Counted from the first letter of the stretch, positions 1-10,500 are shown. The stretch: 64,000 bases of DNA from Bacteroidota bacterium (GCA_016715425.1 JADKAC010000005.1:310001-374000), one strand, 5' to 3'. Numbers and translations are program-made. Notes: generated from the letters alone by a model not told the origin.

Positions 1-542
1 AAGATGTCTTCTCAATTACTGGTCGTGGAACCGTTGCGACAGGAAGAATTGAAAGAGGTGTTGTAAACTCTGGGGAATCAGTAGATATAATTGGGCTTAC
101 ATTCGAAACCCAAAAATCAACTGTAACTGGCGTTGAGATGTTCCGCAAAATATTAGATCGAGGTGAAGCCGGTGATAATGTGGGTTTACTTTTACGAGGT
201 ATTGAAAAAGACCAAATCCGCAGAGGAATGGTAATTTGCAAACCAGCATCAGTTACTCCACACACTGAGTTTAAATGCGAAACTTATGTATTGAAAAAAG
301 AAGAAGGTGGACGCCACACTCCATTTTTCAATAAGTATCGTCCGCAATTCTATTTCCGTACCACAGATGTTACAGGTGAAGTTACATTACCTGAAGGTGT
401 AGAAATGGTGATGCCTGGTGATAATGTAACAATGACAGTAAAATTGATCTATCCAATTGCTATGGAGAAAGGATTGCGTTTTGCAATTCGTGAAGGCGGT
501 AGAACAGTGGGTGCTGGACAGGTAACTGAAATTTTAAAATAA
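1..542 (+). CDS. tuf: Elongation factor Tu, C-terminal part (5' end outside window)
   Basis: EF-Tu delivers aminoacyl-tRNA to the ribosome as a GTP complex. The window opens inside the gene: reading from base 3 gives 179 codons starting at domain 2 (TGRGTVATGRIERG), through GEAGDNVGLLLRGI, to domain 3 (GGRHTPFFNKYRPQFYFRT) and the usual ending (VGAGQVTEILK). The GTPase domain lies upstream of the window. The first ATG at 138 is internal and is not a start. The gene is followed 42 bp later by tRNA-Trp and then secE, the standard bacterial tuf-tRNA-secE-nusG arrangement. Identity is certain; only the 5' end is missing. Confidence 0.98.
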   Translation, partial: DVFSITGRGTVATGRIERGVVNSGESVDIIGLTFETQKSTVTGVEMFRKILDRGEAGDNVGLLLRGIEKDQIRRGMVICKPASVTPHTEFKCETYVLKKEEGGRHTPFFNKYRPQFYFRTTDVTGEVTLPEGVEMVMPGDNVTMTVKLIYPIAMEKGLRFAIREGGRTVGAGQVTEILK

Positions 543-584
543 ATAATAGATGGAAATCCGCCACTCGTGCGGGTTCCCGCCTAT

Positions 585-657
585 ACGGGTGTAGCTCAAT
601 TGGTAGAGTGGCGGTCTCCAAAACCGTAGGCTGGGAGTTCGAGCCTCTCCACCCGTG
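585..657 (+). tRNA. trnW: tRNA-Trp (anticodon CCA)
   Basis: A full cloverleaf can be drawn by hand. The acceptor stem pairs 585-591 with 650-656, the D stem 594-597 with 606-609, the anticodon stem 611-615 with 623-627, and the T stem 633-637 with 645-649 with loop TTCGAGC. The anticodon CCA is at 618-620 and the discriminator base is G657. The 3' CCA is not encoded (the next bases are CAA), so it must be added after transcription. It sits between tuf and secE, as in many bacteria. Confidence 0.97.
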
Positions 658-672
658 CAAGAAAAGATTATT

Positions 673-864
673 ATGAATAAGATCAGATCATACATAATGG
701 AGTCGTATCAAGAATTACGATATAAAGTAAATTGGCCTACTTGGCCGGAACTGCAAAATAGCGCCACAATTGTTTTGGTTGCAGCAGCAATACTTTCGAT
801 TGTGATTTTTGCAATGGACTTTGTTTCTAACGAAGGGCTGACTTTATTCTATAGTTTATTTTAA
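673..864 (+). CDS. secE: Preprotein translocase subunit SecE
   Basis: SecE is the small essential subunit that clamps SecY in the inner-membrane translocon. The 63-residue product has the short single-span form: an amphipathic N-terminus (SYQELRYKVNWPTWPELQNS) and one membrane helix (ATIVLVAAAILSIVIFAMDF). The ATG at 673 is chosen because an ATG at 655 would lie inside the tRNA-Trp gene. The stop codon TAA (862-864) shares its last A with a possible nusG ATG at 864. It belongs to the tuf-secE-nusG-rpl-rpoBC operon. Confidence 0.95.
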   Translation: MNKIRSYIMESYQELRYKVNWPTWPELQNSATIVLVAAAILSIVIFAMDFVSNEGLTLFYSLF

Positions 865-881
865 TGTTTGAACTTAGAACA

Positions 882-1430
882 ATGGCTGAAGAAACGAAGT
901 GGTATGTATTACGTGTGATTAGTGGTAAGGAACGCAAACTCAAAGAATATATTGAGCAGAACGTGAACCGCAATGGATGGGGCCATGCTATACCTAACGT
1001 TTTGGTTCCGACGGAAAAGATTTATAAAATTAAAAACGGAAAAAAAGTAATTCAAGAAAAAAATTCGCTTCCCGGTTACATTTTACTGGAAGTGAATGAT
1101 GAAAAAGTAACACACGATATGCTGCAAACAATATCAGGTATAACAAATGTTATTCATTTTCTTGGAAAAGAAAACCCTATTTCACTCCGTAAAACTGAGA
1201 TAAACAGGATTATGGGTAAAATGGATGAAATGAGTGAAGAAGGGGTTACCCTTAATGAACCATTTATTATAGGTGAGACTGTGAAAATAATTGATGGACC
1301 TTTCAATGAATTCTTGGGTAATGTAGACGAGATTTATGAAGACAAGAAAAAATTGAAAGTGATAGTTAAAATTTTCGGTAGAAAAACACCGGTTGAATTG
1401 AATTTTGTACAAGTAGAAAAAGTAAGCTGA
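882..1430 (+). CDS. nusG: Transcription termination/antitermination factor NusG
   Basis: NusG binds RNA polymerase through its NGN domain and couples it to Rho or to ribosomal protein S10 through its KOW domain. The 182-residue product has the NGN start (ETKWYVLRVISGKERKLKEY), the conserved LPGYILLEV strand and a C-terminal KOW motif (GETVKIIDGPFNEFLGNVDE). The ATG at 882 gives the family's usual MAEETKWYV start; the ATG at 864 overlaps the secE stop and would add six unusual residues. rplK begins one base after the stop. Confidence 0.97.
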   Translation: MAEETKWYVLRVISGKERKLKEYIEQNVNRNGWGHAIPNVLVPTEKIYKIKNGKKVIQEKNSLPGYILLEVNDEKVTHDMLQTISGITNVIHFLGKENPISLRKTEINRIMGKMDEMSEEGVTLNEPFIIGETVKIIDGPFNEFLGNVDEIYEDKKKLKVIVKIFGRKTPVELNFVQVEKVS

Positions 1431-1431
1431 A

Positions 1432-1875
1432 ATGGCAAAGGAAATTATTAACTATGTAAAATTACAGGTGAAAGGCGGACAGGCTAACCCTGCACCACCA
1501 ATCGGACCTGCACTTGGTTCCAAGGGTATTAACATTATGGAATTCTGTAAGCAGTTTAATGCCAGGACACAAGAAAAGCAAGGGAAAATATTACCGGTTT
1601 TGATAACCGTATATAAGGATAAATCTTTTGATTTTATCATTAAAACCCCACCTGCAACTGTTCTGATTTTGGAAGCTGCAAAAAAACAAAAAGGCTCGGC
1701 AGAACCTAATCGCAATAAAGTTGGGAATGTTACTTGGGATCAGGTAAAACTAATAGCAGAAGAAAAAATGCCCGACTTGAATTGCTTTAATGTGGAGAGT
1801 GCCATGAAAATGGTTGCCGGCACAGCAAGAAGTATGGGCATAAATGTAACAGGCGATGCGCCCTGGAATAATTAA
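1432..1875 (+). CDS. rplK: 50S ribosomal protein L11
   Basis: L11 forms the base of the ribosomal GTPase-associated stalk and binds 23S rRNA with L10 and L12. The 147-residue protein shows the proline-rich N-terminal signature (GGQANPAPPIGPALGSKGIN) and the C-terminal rRNA-binding part with GTARSMGINV. Length and motifs are typical. It begins one base after the nusG stop with no Shine-Dalgarno sequence, so translation is probably coupled. Confidence 0.98.
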   Translation: MAKEIINYVKLQVKGGQANPAPPIGPALGSKGINIMEFCKQFNARTQEKQGKILPVLITVYKDKSFDFIIKTPPATVLILEAAKKQKGSAEPNRNKVGNVTWDQVKLIAEEKMPDLNCFNVESAMKMVAGTARSMGINVTGDAPWNN

Positions 1876-1903
1876 TAAATAGATCACTTAAATAATAGCA
1901 AAA

Positions 1904-2599
1904 GTGAAAATTACAAAGAATAGAAAAAAAACCGACGGAAAATTGGAGCCAGGAAAGATGTATACCATTCAGGAAGCATCTGCACTTGTAAAACAAGTTA
2001 CCACATGTAAGTTTAATGCATCTGTAGATTTGCATATACGTTTGGGTATTGATCCCAGGAAAGCAGATCAAGCAATCAGAGGAACTACTGCATTGCCTCA
2101 TGGTACTGGTAAGGAGAAGAAAGTATTGGTATTGTGTACCCCCGAATTTGAGGAGGATGCAAGAAAGGCGGGAGCAGATTTTATTGGCCTCGATGATTAT
2201 GTAGAAAAAATCATGGGTGGTTGGACTGACATCGATGTGGTAATTGCCACACCAAGTGTGATGCCTAAAATTGCAAAACTCGGTAGAGTATTGGGACCAA
2301 GAAACTTGATGCCAAATCCAAAAGTAGGTACTGTAACTAATGATGTTGGAAATGCTGTTACTGAAGTTAAAAGAGGTAAAGTAGCATTCAAGGTTGATAA
2401 ATATGGTATCATCCATTCATCTATTGGAAGAATTTCTTTTGAACCCAATCAAATTGCTGAGAATAGCGAAGAATTGATCCGGACTTTGTCTAGAATGAAA
2501 CCATCTTCTGCAAAAGGAATTTATTTTAAAAGTATTACAATGGCAAGTACAATGAGTCCCGGAATTGCTATTGATCCAAGAACAATACCGGGTGCCTAA
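1904..2599 (+). CDS. rplA: 50S ribosomal protein L1
   Basis: L1 forms the mobile stalk at the ribosomal E site and in many bacteria represses its own operon by binding mRNA. The 231-residue product has the conserved block MPKIAKLGRVLGPRNLMPNP and the C-terminal MSPGIAIDPRTI. The start is GTG at 1904 (MKITKNRKK); no better upstream ATG is available. There is a 28-bp gap after rplK, and I see no obvious L1-binding mimic in that gap. Confidence 0.97.
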   Translation: MKITKNRKKTDGKLEPGKMYTIQEASALVKQVTTCKFNASVDLHIRLGIDPRKADQAIRGTTALPHGTGKEKKVLVLCTPEFEEDARKAGADFIGLDDYVEKIMGGWTDIDVVIATPSVMPKIAKLGRVLGPRNLMPNPKVGTVTNDVGNAVTEVKRGKVAFKVDKYGIIHSSIGRISFEPNQIAENSEELIRTLSRMKPSSAKGIYFKSITMASTMSPGIAIDPRTIPGA

Positions 2600-2631
2600 T
2601 AAATAAATAGAAACGTAGAAATACAATTACA

Positions 2632-3159
2632 ATGAATAAAGATCAAAAATCCCTTGCAATTGAAGAATTGAAGAATCAGGTTGGGCAATATGATAATTTT
2701 TATATTGCAGATGCCTCAACTCTTTCTGTAGCAGACGTAAATAAATTGCGCCGTCTTTGCTTTAACAAAGGGATTAAATTCCACGTGGTAAAAAATACTT
2801 TACTGCGCAAAGCTTTGGAATCTCATGGTGAAAAATATGAAGGTTTATATGAAATTCTCCATGGGCCAACTTCCGTTATGTTCAGTGAATCTCTTAATGA
2901 ACCGGCAAAGGTTATCAAACAATTCCGTAAGGAAAATGATAAAGAAAAACCGAGTCTGAAAGGTGCATATGTAGGTGAAGGAGTTTTCATAGGTGAAGAA
3001 AATTTAGAATCACTTATCAATATGAAAACAAGAGAAGAACTTGTTGGCGAAATTATTGGTTTATTGCAGAGTCCTGCACGAAATGTTATTTCTGCATTGC
3101 AATCAAGCGGCAGCAAGCTTGCCGGAATAGTAAAAACCCTTTCTGAAAAAGAAGCATAA
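2632..3159 (+). CDS. rplJ: 50S ribosomal protein L10
   Basis: L10 anchors the L12 dimers to the ribosome. The 175-residue protein carries the typical RRLCFNKGIKFHVVKNTLLRKAL block, given here in part, and a C-terminal helix (ALQSSGSKLAGIVKTLSEKE) that binds L12. Only 32 bp separate it from rplA, so the long structured L10 leader known from Escherichia coli has no room here. The short intergene suggests co-translation with rplA or a different autoregulation. Confidence 0.97.
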   Translation: MNKDQKSLAIEELKNQVGQYDNFYIADASTLSVADVNKLRRLCFNKGIKFHVVKNTLLRKALESHGEKYEGLYEILHGPTSVMFSESLNEPAKVIKQFRKENDKEKPSLKGAYVGEGVFIGEENLESLINMKTREELVGEIIGLLQSPARNVISALQSSGSKLAGIVKTLSEKEA

Positions 3160-3208
3160 TACATTTAATAATTATACAATTTTAAAAAATCAATAAAACA
3201 TCAAAGCA

Positions 3209-3595
3209 ATGGTAGAATTAAAAGAGTTTGCAGAAAAGCTGGTTAGTTTATCTGTAAAAGAGGTTAACGAACTCGCTAAAATACTTAAAGATGAGTACGG
3301 AATAGAACCCGCTGCCTCTGCACCGGTAATGGTTGCAGGTGCTGGTGGTGGTGCTGGCGACGCTGGTGCTGCTGAAGCAGAAAAAACAGCTTTCGACGTA
3401 GTACTTAAAAGTGCTGGAGCTGCAAAATTAAACGTAGTGAAAATCGTAAAAGATATTACTGGACTTGGATTAAAAGAGGCTAAAGATTTAACCGACAATA
3501 CTCCAAGTAATGTTAAAGAAGGTGTAAGTAAAGCAGAAGCAGAAGAAATTGCTGCTAAGTTAAAGGAGGCCGGCGCTGAAGTTGAGGTCAAGTAA
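3209..3595 (+). CDS. rplL: 50S ribosomal protein L7/L12
   Basis: L12 is the multi-copy stalk protein that recruits and stimulates translational GTPases. The 128-residue product has an N-terminal dimerisation domain (FAEKLVSLSVKEVNELAKIL), a flexible Ala/Gly hinge (AGAGGGAGDAGAA) and the conserved C-terminal domain (KTAFDVVLKSAGAAKLNVVK, GLGLKEAKDL). All features are normal for the family. The 114 bp after its stop hold two hairpins before rpoB. Confidence 0.98.
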   Translation: MVELKEFAEKLVSLSVKEVNELAKILKDEYGIEPAASAPVMVAGAGGGAGDAGAAEAEKTAFDVVLKSAGAAKLNVVKIVKDITGLGLKEAKDLTDNTPSNVKEGVSKAEAEEIAAKLKEAGAEVEVK

Positions 3596-3613
3596 TTTAC
3601 TTGATTTGACTTT

Positions 3614-3674
3614 AGCCACGCCAATGCGTGGTTAGATCTGGAAGGCTTGCTCTCGTTAATTCGGGATAAGCCTT
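3614..3674 (+). promoter_or_regulatory. Two hairpins in the rplL-rpoB intergene
   Basis: The first hairpin (3614-3633) has an 8-bp stem around CCACGC/GCGTGG with a CAAT loop. The second pairs AAGGCTT (3642-3648) with AAGCCTT (3668-3674) around a 19-base loop. Neither is followed by a T run, so they are not simple terminators. In Escherichia coli the same intergene holds an attenuator and an RNase III site that set the ribosomal protein/polymerase ratio; an equivalent role here is inference from position. Confidence 0.45.
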
Positions 3675-3709
3675 ATTCCTATTTGATTTAACCCAAACTT
3701 TAGCAAACT

Positions 3710-6700
3710 ATGCATGTAAGTACTTCTAAAAAACAAAAGCGGATCAATTTTGGAAAAATTAAAAGCTCCGCTGAGTATCCCGATCTATTAGAGATACAGC
3801 TTAAATCATTTAAAGACTTTTTCCAGTTGGAAACAACGCAGGAAAATCGCAGTATTGAAGGTTTGTTCCGAGTATTTTCGGAAAACTTTCCTATTACTGA
3901 TGCCCGCAATATTTTCGTACTGGAATTTCTTGATTATTTCATTGACCCACCACGATACAGCATTGAAGAATGTATAGAACGTGGGCTTACCTATAGCGTT
4001 CCGCTCAAGGCTAAGTTGCGATTGTCGTGTAATGATGAAGAACATATTGACTTTAAGACAATTGTTCAAGATGTATTCTTAGGTAATATCCCCTATATGT
4101 CTCCCAAAGGCACCTTTATTATTAATGGCGCTGAGCGTATTGTGGTTTCTCAATTGCATCGTTCACCCGGAGTTTTCTTCGGTCAGAGTGTGCATCCAAA
4201 TGGATCAAAAATTTATTCCGCAAGGGTTATTCCTTTTAAAGGTGCCTGGATGGAATTTGCTACCGATATTAATAATGTAATGTACGCTTATATTGATCGG
4301 AAGAAAAAATTTCCTGTTACGACTCTATTGCGTGCAATTGGTTATGATACGGATAAAGACATTCTGGAATTATTCGGTCTTGCCGAAGAAGTGAAGGCAG
4401 ATGCAAAAACTTTAAAGAAAAATGTTGGACGAAAACTTGCCGCCCGTGTTTTGAAAACTTGGCGTGAAGATTTTGTAGATGAAGATACGGGCGAAGTTGT
4501 TTCCATTGAACGTAATGAAGTTATCCTGGAAAGAGATACAGAACTGGATGAAGACAATATTCGTCAGGTAGTGGATACTGGTGCAAAAACAATTATCCTT
4601 ACGAGAGATGATATCACCAGCGATTACACTATTATTTTAAATACACTTCAAAAGGATGTTTCGAATTCTGAAATTGAAGCAGTTCAGCAAATCTATCGTC
4701 AATTACGTGGTTCCGAACCACCGGATGATGAAACTGCTCGTGGTATAATTGATAAATTATTCTTTTCAGATAAGCGGTATGATCTGGGTGAAGTTGGTCG
4801 TTTTAAAATCAATGAAAAATTAGGTTTTGATACTGCCCTTGATACCAAAGTACTTACCAAAGATGATATCATTGCCATCGTTAAATATCTGGTTGAGCTT
4901 TCTAATAATAAAGCAGAAATAGATGATATTGATCACTTGAGCAATCGTCGTGTGAGAACAGTGGGGGAACAATTGTATGCACAGTTTGGTGTTGGTTTGG
5001 CAAGGATGGCAAGAACCATTCGTGAGCGAATGAATGTGCGTGATAATGAAGTGTTCACTCCAATAGAATTAATCAATGCACGTACGCTTTCATCCGTAAT
5101 TAATTCATTCTTCGGAACAAGTCAGTTAAGTCAGTTTCTCGATCAAGTTAATCCACTTGCTGAGATTACACATAAGCGTCGTATTTCAGCATTAGGACCT
5201 GGAGGTTTATCCAGAGAAAGAGCTGGTTTTGAAGTACGAGATGTACATTATAGTCATTATGGTCGCCTTTGTACTATTGAAACTCCGGAAGGACCAAACA
5301 TTGGTTTGATATCTACGCTATGTGTGCATGCTAAGATCAATAAAATGGGTTTCATTGAAACACCATATCGTCCGGTGAAAAATGGTAAGTTAGATCTAAA
5401 AGCCGATGTATTATATCTCAATGCACAGGAAGAAGATAAGCTTGTTATTGCACAGGCAAATGCAAAATTTGACGAAAAAGGAAACTTCGAAAACGAAAGA
5501 ATAAAATGTCGTGAACAAGGAGATTTTCCTGAATATGATCCATCGCAAATTCAATATATGGATGTTGCACCAAATCAAATTGTTGGTGTTTCAGCATCCT
5601 TAATTCCATTCTTAGAACATGATGATGCAAACCGTGCATTGATGGGTTCTAACATGCAGCGTCAGGCAGTTCCATTATTGAAACCACAATCACCAATTGT
5701 AGGAACAGGATTAGAACAAAAAGTTGCCGAAGATTCGAAAATGTTAATCAATGCTGAAGGGGAAGGAGTGGTTGAATATGCAGATGCAAATGAAATCATA
5801 ATTCGCTATAACAGAACAGAGAATAATAGACTGGTAAGTTTTGAAGAAGATCGTAAAATATATAAACTGCGTAAATTCAAAAAAACAAACCAAAGCACTT
5901 GTATTAATATTAAACCAATTGTAAAGAAAGGTGATAAGGTTACTGCAGGGCAAGTATTATGTGAAGGTTATGCAACTGAAACCGGGGAACTAGCATTGGG
6001 AGTAAACTTGAAAGTGGCATTTATGCCATGGAAGGGTTACAACTTTGAAGATGCTATTGTAATTAATGAGCGTATTGCAAGAGAAGACGTGTTCACTTCA
6101 ATTCATATTGAAGAATTCGATCTTGAAGTGCGTGATACTAAATTAGGTGAAGAAGAACTTACCGCCGATATTCCTAACGTATCTGAAGAAGCAACAAAGG
6201 ATTTGGATTCAAACGGAATCATTCGCATTGGTGCAACCGTGAAGGAAGGAGATATATTAATCGGTAAGATTACTCCTAAAGGTGAAAGTGATCCAACACC
6301 GGAAGAAAAATTGTTGCGTGCAATTTTTGGTGATAAAGCAGGTGATGTAAAAGATGCTTCAATGAAAGCACAAAGTGGTGTAGAAGGAACGGTGATTGAT
6401 AAAAAACTTTTTGCTAAAGCCAAGAAAGATAAGAATGCAAAAACTCGTGAAAAAATTGCACTCGAAAAATTAGAGAAAGAACATGCTCGTGCATTAGACG
6501 AATTGCGCAACTTGTTAATGGAAAAACTTTCTGTAATTCTGAAAGACAAGAAAAGTGCAGGTGTAAAAACAGCCTATAAAGAAGAACTGGTTCCGGCGAA
6601 AGTAAAATTTAGTCCAAAGGCATTAGAAGGAATTGATTTTCTCGGTGTAGATCCAAGAGCTTGGACAGGTGAAGCAGAAACAGATGATCTAGTGCGCATG

Positions 6701-7522
6701 GTTTTGCATAATTATACCATTAAAGTGAATGAAGAGTTAGGCCGATTTAAACGTGAGAAATTTAATATCAGCGTGGGTGATGAATTACCAAACGGTGTAT
6801 TAAAACTTGCCAAAGTATTTATCGCTAAAAAACGCAAGCTGAAAGTGGGTGATAAGTTGGCGGGTCGTCATGGTAACAAAGGTATTGTTGCTCGTATTGT
6901 ACGTTCCGAAGACATGCCGTTTCTTGAGGATGGAACTCCTGTAGATATTGTGTTGAATCCGCTGGGTGTACCTTCCAGAATGAACCTTGGTCAGATATAT
7001 GAAACTGTTCTAGGTTGGGCAGGTGAAAAGCTGGGAGTGAAATATGCAACTCCAATTTTCGATGGAGCTACTTTAGAAGAAATCGCTGATCAGGTGATTG
7101 AATCCGGCTTACCACCATTAGGTAAAACCTATTTGTATGATGGTGAAACTGGTGAAAGATTTCATCAGCAGGCAACAGTAGGTGTTATTTATATGATCAA
7201 ACTTAATCACATGGTAGATGATAAAATGCATGCTCGTTCCATTGGACCATATTCACTTATTACACAGCAACCATTGGGTGGAAAAGCTCAGTTTGGTGGT
7301 CAGCGTTTTGGTGAGATGGAAGTGTGGGCATTAGAGGCATATGGTGCTTCTAATATCTTGCAGGAATTATTAACTGTGAAGAGTGATGATATTATTGGCC
7401 GTGCAAAAACATACGAATCAATTGTGAAGGGAGAAAATATGCCGACACCAGGTATTCCTGAATCATTCAACGTATTGTTGCACGAGTTAAGAGGTCTTGC
7501 ACTTGATTTAAAATTTGATTAA
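3710..7522 (+). CDS. rpoB: DNA-directed RNA polymerase subunit beta
   Basis: RpoB forms one half of the RNA polymerase active-site cleft. The 1270-residue product is full length for Bacteroidota. The rifampicin-binding cluster reads TSQLSQFLDQVNPLAEITHK followed by RRISALGPGG, keeping the Asp, His and Ser equivalents of E. coli D516, H526 and S531; the residue equivalent to N518 is Val. Later motifs include GPNIGLISTL, the LKVGDKLAGRHGNKG lysine block and the C-terminal GEMEVWALEAYGA. The sequence suggests a wild-type, rifampicin-sensitive pocket, although the N518 difference is not tested. rpoC follows after 36 bp. Confidence 0.98.
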   Translation: MHVSTSKKQKRINFGKIKSSAEYPDLLEIQLKSFKDFFQLETTQENRSIEGLFRVFSENFPITDARNIFVLEFLDYFIDPPRYSIEECIERGLTYSVPLKAKLRLSCNDEEHIDFKTIVQDVFLGNIPYMSPKGTFIINGAERIVVSQLHRSPGVFFGQSVHPNGSKIYSARVIPFKGAWMEFATDINNVMYAYIDRKKKFPVTTLLRAIGYDTDKDILELFGLAEEVKADAKTLKKNVGRKLAARVLKTWREDFVDEDTGEVVSIERNEVILERDTELDEDNIRQVVDTGAKTIILTRDDITSDYTIILNTLQKDVSNSEIEAVQQIYRQLRGSEPPDDETARGIIDKLFFSDKRYDLGEVGRFKINEKLGFDTALDTKVLTKDDIIAIVKYLVELSNNKAEIDDIDHLSNRRVRTVGEQLYAQFGVGLARMARTIRERMNVRDNEVFTPIELINARTLSSVINSFFGTSQLSQFLDQVNPLAEITHKRRISALGPGGLSRERAGFEVRDVHYSHYGRLCTIETPEGPNIGLISTLCVHAKINKMGFIETPYRPVKNGKLDLKADVLYLNAQEEDKLVIAQANAKFDEKGNFENERIKCREQGDFPEYDPSQIQYMDVAPNQIVGVSASLIPFLEHDDANRALMGSNMQRQAVPLLKPQSPIVGTGLEQKVAEDSKMLINAEGEGVVEYADANEIIIRYNRTENNRLVSFEEDRKIYKLRKFKKTNQSTCINIKPIVKKGDKVTAGQVLCEGYATETGELALGVNLKVAFMPWKGYNFEDAIVINERIAREDVFTSIHIEEFDLEVRDTKLGEEELTADIPNVSEEATKDLDSNGIIRIGATVKEGDILIGKITPKGESDPTPEEKLLRAIFGDKAGDVKDASMKAQSGVEGTVIDKKLFAKAKKDKNAKTREKIALEKLEKEHARALDELRNLLMEKLSVILKDKKSAGVKTAYKEELVPAKVKFSPKALEGIDFLGVDPRAWTGEAETDDLVRMVLHNYTIKVNEELGRFKREKFNISVGDELPNGVLKLAKVFIAKKRKLKVGDKLAGRHGNKGIVARIVRSEDMPFLEDGTPVDIVLNPLGVPSRMNLGQIYETVLGWAGEKLGVKYATPIFDGATLEEIADQVIESGLPPLGKTYLYDGETGERFHQQATVGVIYMIKLNHMVDDKMHARSIGPYSLITQQPLGGKAQFGGQRFGEMEVWALEAYGASNILQELLTVKSDDIIGRAKTYESIVKGENMPTPGIPESFNVLLHELRGLALDLKFD

Positions 7523-7558
7523 TTCAGTTTACTCCAATAAAAACAAAGGGGAATAGAT

Positions 7559-10500
7559 ATGCCTTTTAAAAAGGATCTTAAGATCAAATCTGAATTCAAT
7601 AGAGTAACCATTAGCCTTGCATCACCAGATGCAATATTAGAGCGCTCATATGGTGAAATATTAAAACCGGAAACCATTAATTACAGAACTTACAAACCTG
7701 AAAGAGATGGTTTGTTTTGCGAAAGAATTTTTGGCCCTATTAAAGATTACGAATGCTATTGCGGTAAATACAAGCGTATCCGATATAAAGGAATCGTGTG
7801 TGATAGATGTGGTGTAGAAGTTACTGAGAAGAAAGTGCGTCGTGAACGGATGGGGCATATTAAACTCGTTGTTCCGGTAGTACATATTTGGTATTTCAAA
7901 TCATTGCCAAATAAAATTGGTTATTTGCTGGGAGTATCTTCAAAAAAATTAGAATCTATAATTTATTATGAAAGATACTGTATCATCAATCCGGGTCCTA
8001 TCACGGAAGGTATTACCATCAACGGTGAATTGAAAAAGTTTGACAAGTTAGATCTGATTACTGAGGAAGAATATTTCGACATTTTAGATGCACTTCCAAA
8101 GGACAATCAAATGTTAGATGATTTAGATCCAAATAAATTTATCGCCGATATGGGTGCTCCTGCTGTGCATACATTGCTAAGCAGATTGCATTTGGATGAT
8201 ATGTCTGCTGCATTAAGACATCAGGCAAATACAGAAACTTCACAACAAAGAAAGGCTGAGGCTTTAAAACGATTAAGTGTCGTTGAAGCATTCCGTGATT
8301 CTAAAGAAAATATCGAAAATCAACCGGAATGGATGGTTATTCAATATCTTCCTGTGATACCTCCGGAACTGCGCCCATTAGTGCCTCTTGATGGAGGAAG
8401 ATTTGCAAGTTCGGATTTAAATGATTTATACAGAAGAGTAATTATACGTAACAATCGCTTAAAGCGTCTAATTGAAATCAAAGCACCTGAGGTGATTTTG
8501 CGTAATGAAAAACGCATGTTACAAGAAGCCGTTGATTCATTGTTTGATAATTCTAGAAAATCAAATGCTGTTAAAGCAGAAGGTGGCCGAGCATTGAAAT
8601 CTTTGAGTGATGTACTGAAAGGTAAGCAAGGTCGTTTCCGCCAAAACTTATTAGGTAAGCGTGTGGATTATTCAGGTCGTTCAGTTATCGTTGTTGGTCC
8701 TGAATTGAAATTACATGAGTGTGGTATTCCGAAGGATATGGCAGCAGAATTATTTAAGCCATTTATTATCCGGAAACTGATTGAACGTGGTATTGTAAAA
8801 ACGGTGAAGTCTGCTAAGAAATTAGTTGACCATAAAGAGCCGGTTATTTGGGATATTCTTGAAAATATTTTAAAGGGACATCCTGTAATGTTAAACCGTG
8901 CACCTACATTACACAGATTATCCATACAGGCATTCCAACCAAAATTAATTGAAGGAAAAGCAATTCAATTACACCCTTTGGTTTGTACTGCATTCAACGC
9001 CGATTTTGACGGTGACCAAATGGCTGTTCATGTTCCATTAAGTAGTGCTGCAATTATTGAAGCACAATTATTAATGCTTGCTGCACATAATATTTTGAAT
9101 CCGCAAAGTGGAAATCCAATCACAGTTCCTTCACAGGACATGGTGTTGGGTTTATACTATATTACTAAAGCAAAACGCAGTACAAAGCAAGAACCGGTGA
9201 AAGGGGAAGGCAAAATATTTTATTCTGCCGAAGAGGTGGTGATAGCATATAATGAAGGTAAAGCTGACTTACATGCAATTATTAAGTGCAAGGTTGATAT
9301 GCTGGAAGATGGTGTATTAGAAAATAAGTTAATTGAAACTACAATTGGTCGGGTTATATTTAATGATGTTGTTCCAAAGAGTTTTGGTTTTATTAATACC
9401 TTAATTACTAAAAAAGCGATTGGTCGTATCATAGGTGAAATCATTCGTTCCACTGATGTACCGACAACTGCAAAATTCTTAGATGATATTAAAGATCTTG
9501 GATTCCGTTGGGCATTTAAAGGTGGATTGTCATTTAATATTGGTGATCTCGTTGAAGTGGATAGACAACCGGAATTAATTGCTAGTTCGCAGGAAGAAGT
9601 GGATGAAGTCGTAAGCAGTTATATGAATGGTTTTATTACACCGAATGAAAGGTATAATCAGATCATTGACATTTGGTCAAGGCTAAATACAAGGTTAACC
9701 GGTGAGTTAATTACAAAACTTACAAATGATAAGCAAGGATTCAACTCCGTGTTTATGATGTTGGATAGCGGTGCAAGGGGTTCCAAAGAACAAATTCGGC
9801 AGTTAGCTGCAATGCGTGGTTTGATGGCCAAACCAAGAAAATCTGGAAGTTCCGGCGGTGGAGAAATTATCGAGAATCCAATTCTTTCAAATCTGAAAAC
9901 TGGTTTGTCGGTATTGGAATATTTCATTTCTACACATGGTGCTCGTAAAGGTCTTGCAGATACAGCATTGAAAACTGCAGATGCGGGTTATCTTACAAGA
10001 AGATTAGTTGATGTGGCGCAGGATGTTGTAATTACTGAAGAAAATTGCGGGACATTACGAGGTATCAAAATCGCTGCATTAAAAGATAATGAGGATATCG
10101 TTGAACCATTAAGTGACCGTATCATGGGTCGCACCAGTTTGCACGATGTATATGATCCTATAACTGATGAATTAATTTTAAAAGCAGGTACGCTAATTAC
10201 TTTAAAGAATGCGGAGTATATTGATACTACTGCAATTGAATCAATAGAAATTCGCTCTGTACTTACTTGCGAATCAAAGCGTGGTGTATGTGTAAAATGT
10301 TACGGTACTAACATGGCTAATTACAGAATTGGTCAGATTGGTGATGCCGTTGGTATCATGGCAGCACAAAGTATTGGTGAGCCGGGTACTCAGCTTACAT
10401 TACGTACTTTCCACGTGGGTGGTACAGCAGGAAGCATTGATACCGAATCAAAATTGGTTGCAAAATTTGATGGGAAGATTGAATTTGAAGGAGTGCGTTT

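Noticed and set aside
5100..5280. Val in place of N518 in the RpoB rifampicin region as a resistance mutation
   Set aside because: The main resistance positions keep wild-type residues, and this site varies naturally among bacteria.
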